A model generated the notes under the pieces. It did not search any database and was not told the DNA's origin. It was given only the letters and a program-made list of their open reading frames with translations. A program made the translations under genes and the position numbers. A DNA stretch of 64,000 nucleotides from Agrobacterium pusense (GTDB lineage Bacteria > Pseudomonadota > Alphaproteobacteria > Rhizobiales > Rhizobiaceae). Positions 18,673-26,706 of this stretch are shown here, piece by piece; the stretch's first letter is position 1; each line of letters opens with the position of its first letter. The stretch covers positions 62,001 to 126,000 of the forward strand of contig NZ_FNBB01000005.1 in NCBI RefSeq assembly GCF_900102105.1, written 5' to 3'.

Positions 18673-19665
18673 TCAGGCGATCGTCACGACCGTTTTCGAC
18701 GTTGCGGATTTCAGCGCCGCATCGGCGAGCTTCAGCGCGATCAAACCGTCCTTGATGGATGGAGAGGGCGCGGTGTTATTTTCAATGCTGTCAATGAAAG
18801 CAGTGATTTCCGCAGCATAGGCTGCCGTGTAACGCGTCATGAAGAAATCATGCAGCGGTGGCCGGGTGTAGCCATCCGCATTGGCGATTTCGATGGAAAC
18901 CGGGCGCTGGTTTTCGGCCGCTGCCGAACCGAGCGAACCGTGTACCTCGATGCGCTGGTCGTAACCATAGGTCGCGCGGCGAGAGTTTGAAATAATCGCC
19001 TGCCTGCCGCTTTTCGTCGTCAGAACGATGCTGGCGCTGTCGAAATCACCGAGTGCGCCGATCTCCGGATTGACCAGAACGGAACCGGTGGCGAACACGC
19101 TTTCCACTTCCTCACCGAGCAGGAAACGGGCCATGTCGAAATCATGAATGGTCATGTCGCGGAAAATGCCGCCGGAAACCTTGATATATTCGGCCGGGGG
19201 CGGGCCGGGATCGCGACTGGTGATTGTCACCATTTCGACCTTGCCGATGCGGCCGTCGTCGATCGCCTTGTGAACAGCCTGAAAATGCGGGTCGAAACGC
19301 CGGTTGAAACCGAGCATGACCTTCGCACCGGTCTCTTCCACCACCTTGGCGCAGGCTTCCGCGCGGGCAACATCGAGATCAACGGGCTTTTCGCAGAAGA
19401 TCGCCTTGCCGGCGCGGGCGAAACGCTCGATCAGATCCGCATGGGTGTTGGTCGGCGTGCAGATGATGACCGCGTCGATCGTTTCGTCGGCCAGAACCTC
19501 CTCGATCGTGCTGACCATGCAGTGGGCCTCCCGCGCGATTGCTTCCGCAGCGCCGGCCATGGCGTCCACGACAGCCACCAGCTGCGCGCGGCTGTCGGTG
19601 GTGATCGCCTTTGCATGGACCTTGCCGATCCGTCCGGCGCCAAGCAGGGCCAATTTCGTAACCAT
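18673..19665 (-). CDS. Inositol 2-dehydrogenase (Gfo/Idh/MocA family)
   Basis: 330 residues. The NAD-binding motif GAGRIGKVHAKA (10-21) and the CEKPVDLD motif with the catalytic-region Lys are intact, followed by GFNRRFDPHF and GGIFRDMTIHDFDMARFL, which match bacterial myo-inositol 2-dehydrogenases (IdhA/IolG). It oxidises myo-inositol to 2-keto-myo-inositol. The start at 19665 has GGAGG upstream; longer in-frame starts read as unrelated sequence. A GGAA-N6-TTC element, IolR-like, lies about 80 bases upstream. It stands alone, without other iol genes. Confidence 0.88.
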   Translation of the reverse strand: MVTKLALLGAGRIGKVHAKAITTDSRAQLVAVVDAMAGAAEAIAREAHCMVSTIEEVLADETIDAVIICTPTNTHADLIERFARAGKAIFCEKPVDLDVARAEACAKVVEETGAKVMLGFNRRFDPHFQAVHKAIDDGRIGKVEMVTITSRDPGPPPAEYIKVSGGIFRDMTIHDFDMARFLLGEEVESVFATGSVLVNPEIGALGDFDSASIVLTTKSGRQAIISNSRRATYGYDQRIEVHGSLGSAAAENQRPVSIEIANADGYTRPPLHDFFMTRYTAAYAAEITAFIDSIENNTAPSPSIKDGLIALKLADAALKSATSKTVVTIA

Positions 19666-19742
19666 TTTTCCTCCGGTTCCTTCACGCGTCCGCCCGTCAC
19701 TCCCGGACAGGCAGAATATGAATGCAAACAATGTTTCGATAT

Positions 19743-19756
19743 AGAATATATGTTCC
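19743..19756 (-). promoter_or_regulatory. IolR-like operator candidate
   Basis: On the minus strand the sequence GGAA-CATATA-TTCT matches the GGAA-N6-TTCC palindrome reported for rhizobial IolR at seven of eight conserved positions. It lies 78-91 bases upstream of the inositol dehydrogenase start, a plausible promoter position. Confidence 0.35.
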
Positions 19757-19897
19757 ATTTTGCTAGATCGACAGGCATGGCGTGTCAAGCGATTTGACGT
19801 CGCGCAGGGTAGCCGAAATCACGGCTCCGGAGGGTGTCGGGGAGATGCCGTTCGGCTTAAAATGGGCCGTTACAAGCTGGGCAGCAGGCGCAGCCCA

Positions 19898-21148
19898 TCA
19901 GGCGGCGACGGGCGCCGATGCGGGATTTTGCGGAAGAGCGTAAACTTCGACCGGGGTTTCGAGGCCGCGCAACAGCCAAGGGCCCAGACTTTCGAACCCG
20001 GTCTCGTTGCCAGCCATGCGCACGAATTCTTCGGAGAAGAGAACGTTGCGCCCTGTTTCCTTGGTCAGCGTCTCAAGCCGCGATGCGATGTTGACGGCGG
20101 GTCCGATGACGGTGAAATCGAGCCGGGTTTTCGAGCCGATATTGCCGTACATGACATCGCCGACGTGAACGCCGATGCCATAACCCAAGGGGTCATGGCC
20201 TTTTTGCCGGTTGATCTCATTGAGTGCGATCAGGCTCCGTTGCGCCCTGGCAATGGCCTTCAGGAGGTTTCCGCAAGCATCCGGGTTGCTGAGCGGGAAG
20301 ATCGCCAGCAGCCCGTCGCCCATGAATTTCAGGATTTCCCCGCCAAATTCCTCGATCGGATCACACATGGCGTCGAAATAACCGTTCAGAAGCTCGATCA
20401 CATCGTCACGCGGCCATAGATCGGAAATATGGGTAAAATTGCGCAGGTCGCAGATCAGGATTGCTGCTCCCACCGTCATGCCGCTGCCGCGTGTCGTGGC
20501 GCCGTTCAGGATCTTTTCGCCCGCATGTGGTCCCACATAGGTTTCCAGAAGGGTGCGTGTCATCCTGTTCTTCAGGCGTATCTCGCTCACCAGCGCGAGC
20601 GCGGGCAGGAGGTTTTTCAGCGCGACGATCTCTTCGTCGGAAAAGCCGCCGGGGCGATCGCTGGAAAATGATGCGACGTGGCGTTTGCCAAACGTGTGCT
20701 CAATAGGCCAGGCGCAATAATCCGTCAGCCCTTCCGACCGCAGCTCCTCATAGATCGTGTAACCTGTTTCGTCGATGGCGTCGACGTTCAGGCGATGCCG
20801 GATTTCGCTGGCGCCCTGGTGAATGTCCCTGATCGGGCTGTTGAGATATTCGGGGGTGTTTTCCGAGCCGTAGCCATAAGTGACGATCTCGGCTTCGGAC
20901 ATGCCGGCTTTCCATAAAATCCGCGCGCCCAGCCATTGCGGATGGCGGATACGGAAAGCCAGAACGCCGCGCGCCACCGAAATTCCGCTTGCCCGCAAGC
21001 GGTTGCAAAGCTCCACGAAGATTTCGTCGATGAAGCGTTCGTCCTTGGTGCCGGTGACCAGCCAGTCGAGAGTCTCGGTTTTCTCCGCCGGCCACAATTC
21101 AGCCAATGCTGAAGAAACCCGTTCTTCGGTGTCGAGCGTAAATGTCAT
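19898..21148 (-). CDS. Class III adenylate/guanylate cyclase
   Basis: 416 residues. The C-terminal cyclase homology domain (about 215-405) has both metal-binding aspartates: ILICDLRNFT and FMGDGLLAIF. The purine and transition-state region is in the segment TVIGPAVNIASRLE, with Asn and Arg conserved. The N-terminal half is a soluble sensor-like region of the kind found in rhizobial cyclases, without membrane segments. It makes cAMP (or cGMP) from NTP. I start at MTFTLDTEERV; upstream in-frame sequence is not protein-like. Rhizobiaceae carry many such paralogues, each thought to answer a different signal. Confidence 0.9.
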   Translation of the reverse strand: MTFTLDTEERVSSALAELWPAEKTETLDWLVTGTKDERFIDEIFVELCNRLRASGISVARGVLAFRIRHPQWLGARILWKAGMSEAEIVTYGYGSENTPEYLNSPIRDIHQGASEIRHRLNVDAIDETGYTIYEELRSEGLTDYCAWPIEHTFGKRHVASFSSDRPGGFSDEEIVALKNLLPALALVSEIRLKNRMTRTLLETYVGPHAGEKILNGATTRGSGMTVGAAILICDLRNFTHISDLWPRDDVIELLNGYFDAMCDPIEEFGGEILKFMGDGLLAIFPLSNPDACGNLLKAIARAQRSLIALNEINRQKGHDPLGYGIGVHVGDVMYGNIGSKTRLDFTVIGPAVNIASRLETLTKETGRNVLFSEEFVRMAGNETGFESLGPWLLRGLETPVEVYALPQNPASAPVAA

Positions 21149-21310
21149 GGCAGGATTCCGGAGGTTGTTGCTGCTCTCGGCGGGCGGGATACATGTCGAA
21201 TGTCGCTGAACGTCCCCGCTCGCGAATTGCATGTGGTGCCGGATAACGAAAATGTTAAGGGAGCGGATGCGGAAAATGTTCCGAAAGAATCGGCAGCCTC
21301 CGGGCTGCGT

Positions 21311-21351
21311 GCGCCGCCTCGATGTTCCCGGGAACATCTTCCCGGCGGCGC
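21311..21351. repeat. Nested perfect palindrome (stem-loop)
   Basis: An 18-base perfect palindrome GATGTTCCCGGGAACATC (21321-21338) sits inside 8-bp arms GCGCCGCC (21311-21318) and GGCGGCGC (21344-21351). It lies between the small HTH gene and the cyclase gene, both leftward. It could be a terminator for the HTH gene, although it has no T-run, or an operator for a dimeric regulator of the cyclase. Confidence 0.55.
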
Positions 21352-21379
21352 TGAGATTTTTCGTGATCGATAGGAAAGA

Positions 21380-21610
21380 TCAGATAACGGTTTCGACCGG
21401 AATATGCAGCGCGGCGGCAACACGCCGGATGCGCAGGGGGTCGCTGTCCGTGCCGTCTTCCAGGGCACGTATTTCGCTCGTGGTGAGGCCACAGGTCACG
21501 GCTAGCTGCTCGATCGTATAGCCGGCAAGATTACGCGCTGCCAGGACCTTTTTGGCGAAAGGAGCATCGGTTTCGTGATCGGAATCGGGTTGTGAAACTG
21601 AAATTGTCAT
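21380..21610 (-). CDS. Small XRE-type helix-turn-helix protein
   Basis: 76 residues. The C-terminal two thirds form a Cro/CI-type HTH (VLAARNLAGYTIEQLAVTCG, then TTSEIRALEDG). The N-terminal about 18 residues are acidic and polar. There is no effector or dimerisation domain, so it may act as a small repressor or anti-regulator. The start at 21610 is preceded by GGGAG. It is followed by a nested palindrome (21311-21351) and the cyclase gene. The 247 bases upstream, to the next gene, show nothing further that I can support. Confidence 0.75.
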   Translation of the reverse strand: MTISVSQPDSDHETDAPFAKKVLAARNLAGYTIEQLAVTCGLTTSEIRALEDGTDSDPLRIRRVAAALHIPVETVI

Positions 21611-21858
21611 TATTGCATCTCCCTGATGATGGACACTTAAATGCGGGCGGCAGAGAAAAGTTGCCGGGCCGAATGCGACCGCGTTGCCGGAGAAGAAATC
21701 GGTGTTGCAACGCAGCGAGGAACATAGCCGCTTCGTTGACCTACGCAATAGTTAAATTTTGTTAAGATTCGTGATCGCCGAATTGACGAGGCACGTTTCC
21801 ATGCGAAAGCGGCTGCGAAACGGTCCTTTTTACCTTCCGGATCGTCTGCAAGGGGCCG

Positions 21859-22968
21859 CTACAGCATGCCCCAGGCGCGGAAACGGCCACGACCGGTAAC
21901 CTCCCGCAATTCCAGCTGGTTGGCGAGGCCGATTGCGCCCTGTGGCGTGGTGCCGAGTTCCTTCACGATCATGGCTGCCGAGACCACGGGGCGGGAGACG
22001 ACCAGCTCGACGAGTTCGGGCAATCGCGAAGAGGAACGGCGGCCGGCCAACTTGCGCATCATCCGCTCCCGCGCATGGCTCAGCCGGTCGTGTTCCTTCA
22101 TGCTGGCCAGCGCCGCCTCATAAAAACTGTCGAGAAGTGCGAGGATGCGCTGTGTCTGGTTCCTGGCGTGCCGCCGCTCCCTCGGGATGGCACGAAGACC
22201 GGCGCTCAGGGCCGGCAGGTGATCGGGCGTGATGGCGCCATCGCGCAGAAAAGCCGAGGCCAGAAGCCGCCCAAGCCAGGGGCTGCGCTGGAGCACCTCT
22301 ATCATGTTCCAGGAATCAAGCAGGATGGCGGTGCGCAGAATTGCCGGCAGTTCCTCCGTCCGCGACTGCACGTCCCACCATTCTTTCAGCCGTTCGTCTT
22401 CGTCCCAGTCAGGCTCGTTGATGAGCGCATGGCTTTCCTCCCTGTGTATCGACGGAAGCGCGTTTCCCGTGGTGATCGCATCGAGCGTGGCTGCGCTTCG
22501 CGCCAGAAGGGCGTCGAGTTCGGAAAAAGCGCCGTCCAGCGATGTCTCAGCCTCATGTGCCTCCTCACCCGCAGGCTGATCGGCGGTCTGCCGTGCGGGC
22601 AGCATCTCTTCGGCGGCGGGCGACGCCCTGCCGCGCAGCCGGGAAAGACCCGGTGCAGTGAAAGCCCAGCCGGCCGCATTGGCAAAGATCAGCCGCCGCG
22701 AGCGGAGGATTCGGTGTGCCGCCGTCATTTCATGGCTTGGCGCACGCACATCCATATGGGCGTCATGCAACACGAGGTCTTCCATGTGCACGAGTTCGCC
22801 GTCCACCCACATGGAGGAGATGGCGTCGGTGAAATCCTGCCTTTCGATGAAGCCCTGTTTCATCGCCGATCTGCTTATCCGCTCGTCCAGCCGCGCCAGC
22901 GCTTCGCCCGCGCGGGCGGCGGCGATGAGGAGCTTTTCGAGCTGGATGTCGGATATGTCGTAAATCAT
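21859..22968 (-). CDS. RHE_PE00001-family protein (DUF1612 with C-terminal HTH)
   Basis: 369 residues. The opening (IYDISDIQLEKLLIAAARAGEALARLDERI), the GFIERQDFTDAISSMWVDGELVHMEDLVLHD segment and the C-terminal helical end around SRPVVSAAMIVKELGTT match, as far as I recall, the rhizobial RHE_PE00001 family, built from a DUF1612 domain and a C-terminal DNA-binding-like domain. Members are frequent on rhizobial plasmids and have no established function. No partner gene is obvious. The 264 bases to the divergent permease hold both promoters. Confidence 0.75.
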   Translation of the reverse strand: MIYDISDIQLEKLLIAAARAGEALARLDERISRSAMKQGFIERQDFTDAISSMWVDGELVHMEDLVLHDAHMDVRAPSHEMTAAHRILRSRRLIFANAAGWAFTAPGLSRLRGRASPAAEEMLPARQTADQPAGEEAHEAETSLDGAFSELDALLARSAATLDAITTGNALPSIHREESHALINEPDWDEDERLKEWWDVQSRTEELPAILRTAILLDSWNMIEVLQRSPWLGRLLASAFLRDGAITPDHLPALSAGLRAIPRERRHARNQTQRILALLDSFYEAALASMKEHDRLSHARERMMRKLAGRRSSSRLPELVELVVSRPVVSAAMIVKELGTTPQGAIGLANQLELREVTGRGRFRAWGML

Positions 22969-23233
22969 TGATATATTTTAGTTTGAGCTGGCGCGGCTTA
23001 CAAGGCGGTTCAAGGTCGTCCAGTTTTCCTTCGATGGTTTCTGCCCAGCAATCGTGATAAAAACGGGTGGCGAAAATGCCGGGGAGGAGGAAGTCTTTCA
23101 GACGCCACGGCTGCTTTTTCAGCAATATTGCAACGCGGTATAAACTTGCGCATCGCAGCATGGCGGGTATATACCCTCGACAGGAGCGACAAATTATCAC
23201 ACCTTCCGTTCGCCCTTCCATCTCCAGACGAAG

Positions 23234-24565
23234 ATGAATTGGAGTCAACCCGTGAATATTATGGCAAATGGTCCCGCCGCCGCGCCGGACCAGAAAACCC
23301 GTTTGAAATCCATTATCGGCGGATCGGCGGGTAATCTCGTCGAATGGTACGACTGGTATGTCTATTCGGCTTTCACTCTTTATTTCGCGCCGGTGTTCTT
23401 CCCCTCGGGCAATCAGACGGCTGAACTCTTGAGTGCCGCTGCCGTTTTTGCCGTCGGATTTCTGATGCGGCCCATCGGGGCCTGGTTCATGGGCACCTAT
23501 GCAGACCGCAAGGGCCGCAAGGCGGGTCTGACCCTGTCCGTCACCTTGATGTGTCTCGGTTCGCTGCTGATCGCGATTACGCCCGGCCACGAAACGATTG
23601 GCATTGCCGCCCCCGCCATTCTGGTATTTGCAAGGCTGCTGCAGGGCATCAGCGTCGGCGGCGAATATGGCGCAAGCGCGACTTACCTCAGCGAAATGGC
23701 CGGCAAGAACCGCCGTGGTTTCTTCTCCAGCTTCCAGTATGTGACGCTGATTTCCGGCCAGCTTCTGGCGCTGGCGGTGCTTCTGGTGCTGCAGCGGGTC
23801 CTGACGCCGGAACAGCTCGGCTCCTGGGGCTGGCGCATTCCCTTCTTCATTGGCGGCCTTCTGGCGATTGCGGTGTTTTATATCCGCCGCGGCCTTGTCG
23901 AGACGCAGTCCTTCGAAAATGCCAAGACCGGCGCTGCCGACAAACCGAAGTCCAGCGGATGGGCGCTGTTCAAGCACTATCCAAGGGAAGCGCTGATGGT
24001 CATGGCGCTCACATCAGGCGGCACGCTCGCCTTTTACGCCTACACCACCTATCTGCAGAAGTTCCTCGTCAACACCTCGGGCTTCAGCAAGGAAAGCGCC
24101 ACGGAAATTACCACGGCGGCGCTTTTTGTCTTCATGCTGTGTCAGCCGCTTGCCGGTGCGCTGTCGGACAAGATCGGCCGTAAACCGCTGATGGTGGGCT
24201 TCGGCATCCTGGGAACGCTGTTCACCTATGTCATTTTCAGCACGCTTTCGACCACAACCGATCCGATCATGGCTTTCGGCCTCGTGCTGATCGGCCTGCT
24301 GATCGTCACCGGCTATACCTCGATCAATGCGGTGGTGAAGGCGGAAATGTTCCCGGCCCATATTCGCGCGCTCGGCGTGGCGTTACCTTATGCGCTGGCA
24401 AACACCATATTCGGCGGAACGGCTGAATTCGTAGCCTTGAAGTTCAAGCAGATCGGCCACGAGAACTGGTTCTTCTGGTATGTGACGATCATGATCGCGT
24501 TGTCGCTGGTGGTTTACGTGAAGATGCGCGACACGCGCGACCACAGCCATATCCACGAAGACTGA
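23234..24565 (+). CDS. kgtP: Alpha-ketoglutarate permease (MFS, MHS family)
   Basis: 443 residues with twelve predicted membrane helices. The sequence follows E. coli KgtP closely: SGNLVEWYDWYVYS-like start, the inter-helix motif GTYADRKGRKAG, RLLQGISVGGEYGASATY, and ALSDKIGRK in the second half. It takes up 2-oxoglutarate with protons. The N-terminus is uncertain: ATG at 23234 or at 23261, with no strong ribosome-binding site for either. A terminator hairpin follows. Confidence 0.88.
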   Translation: MNWSQPVNIMANGPAAAPDQKTRLKSIIGGSAGNLVEWYDWYVYSAFTLYFAPVFFPSGNQTAELLSAAAVFAVGFLMRPIGAWFMGTYADRKGRKAGLTLSVTLMCLGSLLIAITPGHETIGIAAPAILVFARLLQGISVGGEYGASATYLSEMAGKNRRGFFSSFQYVTLISGQLLALAVLLVLQRVLTPEQLGSWGWRIPFFIGGLLAIAVFYIRRGLVETQSFENAKTGAADKPKSSGWALFKHYPREALMVMALTSGGTLAFYAYTTYLQKFLVNTSGFSKESATEITTAALFVFMLCQPLAGALSDKIGRKPLMVGFGILGTLFTYVIFSTLSTTTDPIMAFGLVLIGLLIVTGYTSINAVVKAEMFPAHIRALGVALPYALANTIFGGTAEFVALKFKQIGHENWFFWYVTIMIALSLVVYVKMRDTRDHSHIHED

Positions 24566-24587
24566 TCGGCTTACACCAAAAACCAGC

Positions 24588-24622
24588 AAAGCCCCGTCCT
24601 CCCGGCGGGGCTTTTTCTTTTT
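24588..24622. terminator. Rho-independent terminator, probably bidirectional
   Basis: Stem AAAGCCCCG / CGGGGCTTT with a 9-base loop, followed on the plus strand by TTTTTCTTTTTT. It ends kgtP. On the minus strand the stem is followed by GCTGGTTTTTGG, so it may also stop the leftward kinase operon. Confidence 0.9.
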
Positions 24623-24627
24623 TGCGT

Positions 24628-25965
24628 TCAGGCGGCTTCGCTGGGAATGATCACGCGGGCTTCAAAACCGTCCTGCTGACCTTCTGCGGGAGAGGAAAGC
24701 ACCAGTTTTCCGCCGGTCTGTTCCACCAGGCTTTTGACGATAGCCAGACCGAGCCCGGTGCCGTCAGCCGTAGAATGGCCTCTGGTGAAACGTGTCGTCA
24801 GCTTGGGCAACAACACCGGATCGACGGTCGGCCCGGCATTTACGACGCGGATCGCGCCATCTGTTTCCGCAATCACCTGCACGGGGCTTTTCGGCGGGCT
24901 GTGAATCAACGCATTTTCGAGAAGGTTGCGGATGATGATACCGAAGGCATCCGGACCGATCCTGCCGGACAGGGCGCCTTCACAGCGATTGGTGAAGCGG
25001 ATGCGAGACGCCCCTATCGCCGTCCTGCTCATATCGTCGATAACGAGTTCGAGCACGGGGATGAGATCGCTTGTCTTATCCGTGAGCCCGATCCTGGCTT
25101 CAGCCCGGGACATCTGAAGCAGTTTCTCAGCGAGGTGGGCGAGGTGCTGCAGGGATTTTTCGATGTTTTCAACGCGTGGCGCAAGCTCCGGGGGGATATC
25201 GGCGTGCAGCCGCTGCGCCTGCGCCAGCGCACCGGCAATCGGGGTTCGCAATTCATGGGCGCTATTGGCGGTGAATTCCCGCTCCGCCTCGATTGTCGAG
25301 CGCAGCCGCCCAAGCAGCAGGTTGACCGATCGCGCAATGGGGTGCAGTTCGGGCGGGAAGGGTTGAGTTGCAAGCGGAGCGAGATTGCCGCCGTCCTTCT
25401 TGCCGATTTCGTCGCGTAAGGTTTGCACCGGCTGAAGCGTTCGCCGCACGACGAGGATGACCGCAAAAATGCTGGCAGGAATGAGAATGAGCACGGGCAA
25501 CACCAGCGCGGTGCCTGCCTCCACGATTGCCTCGCGGCGATTTGCGAATGCATCGGCGACCTGCAGGAAATAGTTGCCGTCGGGTGAGGCGACCGTGAAG
25601 ATGCGCTGCGACGATGTTTCTGAAAAACCGGGGTCGAGAGAGACTTCGAAAGGCTCCGTCGAACTGTCATGCGAATGCAGCACGACCTGGCCTTCTCGGT
25701 CGCGAACCTGATAGGTCAGATATTCCGCTCCCTCCGCCGACTGGTTGAGCTTCTGCGAGGCCGGCGCGGTATTGTTCTCACGCAGGTCGTCGAGCAGAAG
25801 CGGCAGCAGTCTTTCCGCGGTTTCCTCGAGACCGGCATCGAAAATCTCAGCGAACTCGTCCTGCATCACCATGACGCCCAAACCGCAGGCGAGAAGCCAT
25901 GATATGGCGACAACGCTGGTCAGCGCCATCACGAGTTTGCGGGTCATGCTGGTCGGTCTGGCCAT
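24628..25965 (-). CDS. Sensor histidine kinase, PmrB/QseC-like
   Basis: 445 residues. Two membrane helices (about 10-33 and 151-173) flank a periplasmic sensor loop. HAMP-like sequence precedes the H-box with H237 in SAHELRTP. The N-box IIRNLLENALIHS and G-box TADGTGLGLAIVKSL are intact. It is third in the leftward order eptA-regulator-kinase, 21 bases after the regulator, as in pmrCAB clusters. The signal is unknown; PmrB-type kinases sense metal ions, acid or cationic peptides. Ends at a bidirectional terminator. Confidence 0.92.
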   Translation of the reverse strand: MARPTSMTRKLVMALTSVVAISWLLACGLGVMVMQDEFAEIFDAGLEETAERLLPLLLDDLRENNTAPASQKLNQSAEGAEYLTYQVRDREGQVVLHSHDSSTEPFEVSLDPGFSETSSQRIFTVASPDGNYFLQVADAFANRREAIVEAGTALVLPVLILIPASIFAVILVVRRTLQPVQTLRDEIGKKDGGNLAPLATQPFPPELHPIARSVNLLLGRLRSTIEAEREFTANSAHELRTPIAGALAQAQRLHADIPPELAPRVENIEKSLQHLAHLAEKLLQMSRAEARIGLTDKTSDLIPVLELVIDDMSRTAIGASRIRFTNRCEGALSGRIGPDAFGIIIRNLLENALIHSPPKSPVQVIAETDGAIRVVNAGPTVDPVLLPKLTTRFTRGHSTADGTGLGLAIVKSLVEQTGGKLVLSSPAEGQQDGFEARVIIPSEAA

Positions 25966-25986
25966 CTGTATCTGCCTGGGGTTCGT

Positions 25987-26640
25987 CTATTTGATCGTGT
26001 AGCCAACGCCACGCACCGTCTCGACGCGGTCATGGCCGATTTTCTTGCGCAGCCGGCTGATATAGACTTCGACCGTGTTGCTCTCTATTTCCGCGCCGAA
26101 TTCGTACAGGGTATCGTGCAGCTGCGCTTTCGAGACGACTGCGCCGGGATGCTCGACCAGTTTCTCCAGCACGGCCCATTCGCGGGCGCTGAGCGTCTGC
26201 GCCGTGCCATCGACCGTGATGTTGCGCGCTACCTGGTTGATCTCGATGCCGGGCAGGCGGATGACGGGGGCGGAACGCCCCTCGTAACGACGCGAGACCG
26301 CCAGCATGCGTGCTGAAAGTTCGTTGAGATCGAAAGGCTTGACCAGATAATCGTCCGCGCCGGCATTGAGCCCGGCAATCCGGTCGGAGACCTGGTCATG
26401 CGCCGTCAGAATGATGACCGGCGTGGCGTCGTCGCGCTTGCGCAGGCTTTGCAGAAGGGTGATGCCCTCGCCGTCAGGCAGTCGCATGTCGAGCAGGATC
26501 AGGCCGTAACCCATCGTCAGCGTCGCCGCCATGGCGTCGCCCAGCGTCTTGAACCAGTCGACAGCGTGACCCGCCGCGGCCACATGGTCCCGCAGCGCCT
26601 CCCCCAGCACATGATCGTCTTCAACAAGCAGAACCCGCAA
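25987..26640 (-). CDS. OmpR-family response regulator, PmrA/QseB-like
   Basis: 217 residues. The receiver has phosphoacceptor D51 in ILLDMRLP, the acidic pair VEDD, and the KPF motif. The C-terminal winged helix ends in VEVYISRLRKKIG and VRGVGYTI, typical of QseB/PmrA-type regulators. It lies 66 bases after eptA and just before the kinase. An 11-bp-phased direct repeat upstream of eptA is a candidate binding site. Confidence 0.93.
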   Translation of the reverse strand: MRVLLVEDDHVLGEALRDHVAAAGHAVDWFKTLGDAMAATLTMGYGLILLDMRLPDGEGITLLQSLRKRDDATPVIILTAHDQVSDRIAGLNAGADDYLVKPFDLNELSARMLAVSRRYEGRSAPVIRLPGIEINQVARNITVDGTAQTLSAREWAVLEKLVEHPGAVVSKAQLHDTLYEFGAEIESNTVEVYISRLRKKIGHDRVETVRGVGYTIK

Positions 26641-26706
26641 GACAGCTCCCTCTATCGCGTCGTCTTGCGTATCTTGTTCTCCGGATAAGCGTCAAGCACT
26701 GTCTGT

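Noticed and set aside
22971-23161. Possible leftward small protein starting MLRCASLYRV between the RHE_PE00001 gene and kgtP
   Set aside because: The translation looks fairly protein-like at first, but the frame runs on into the RHE_PE00001 gene as a shadow and has no ribosome-binding site.
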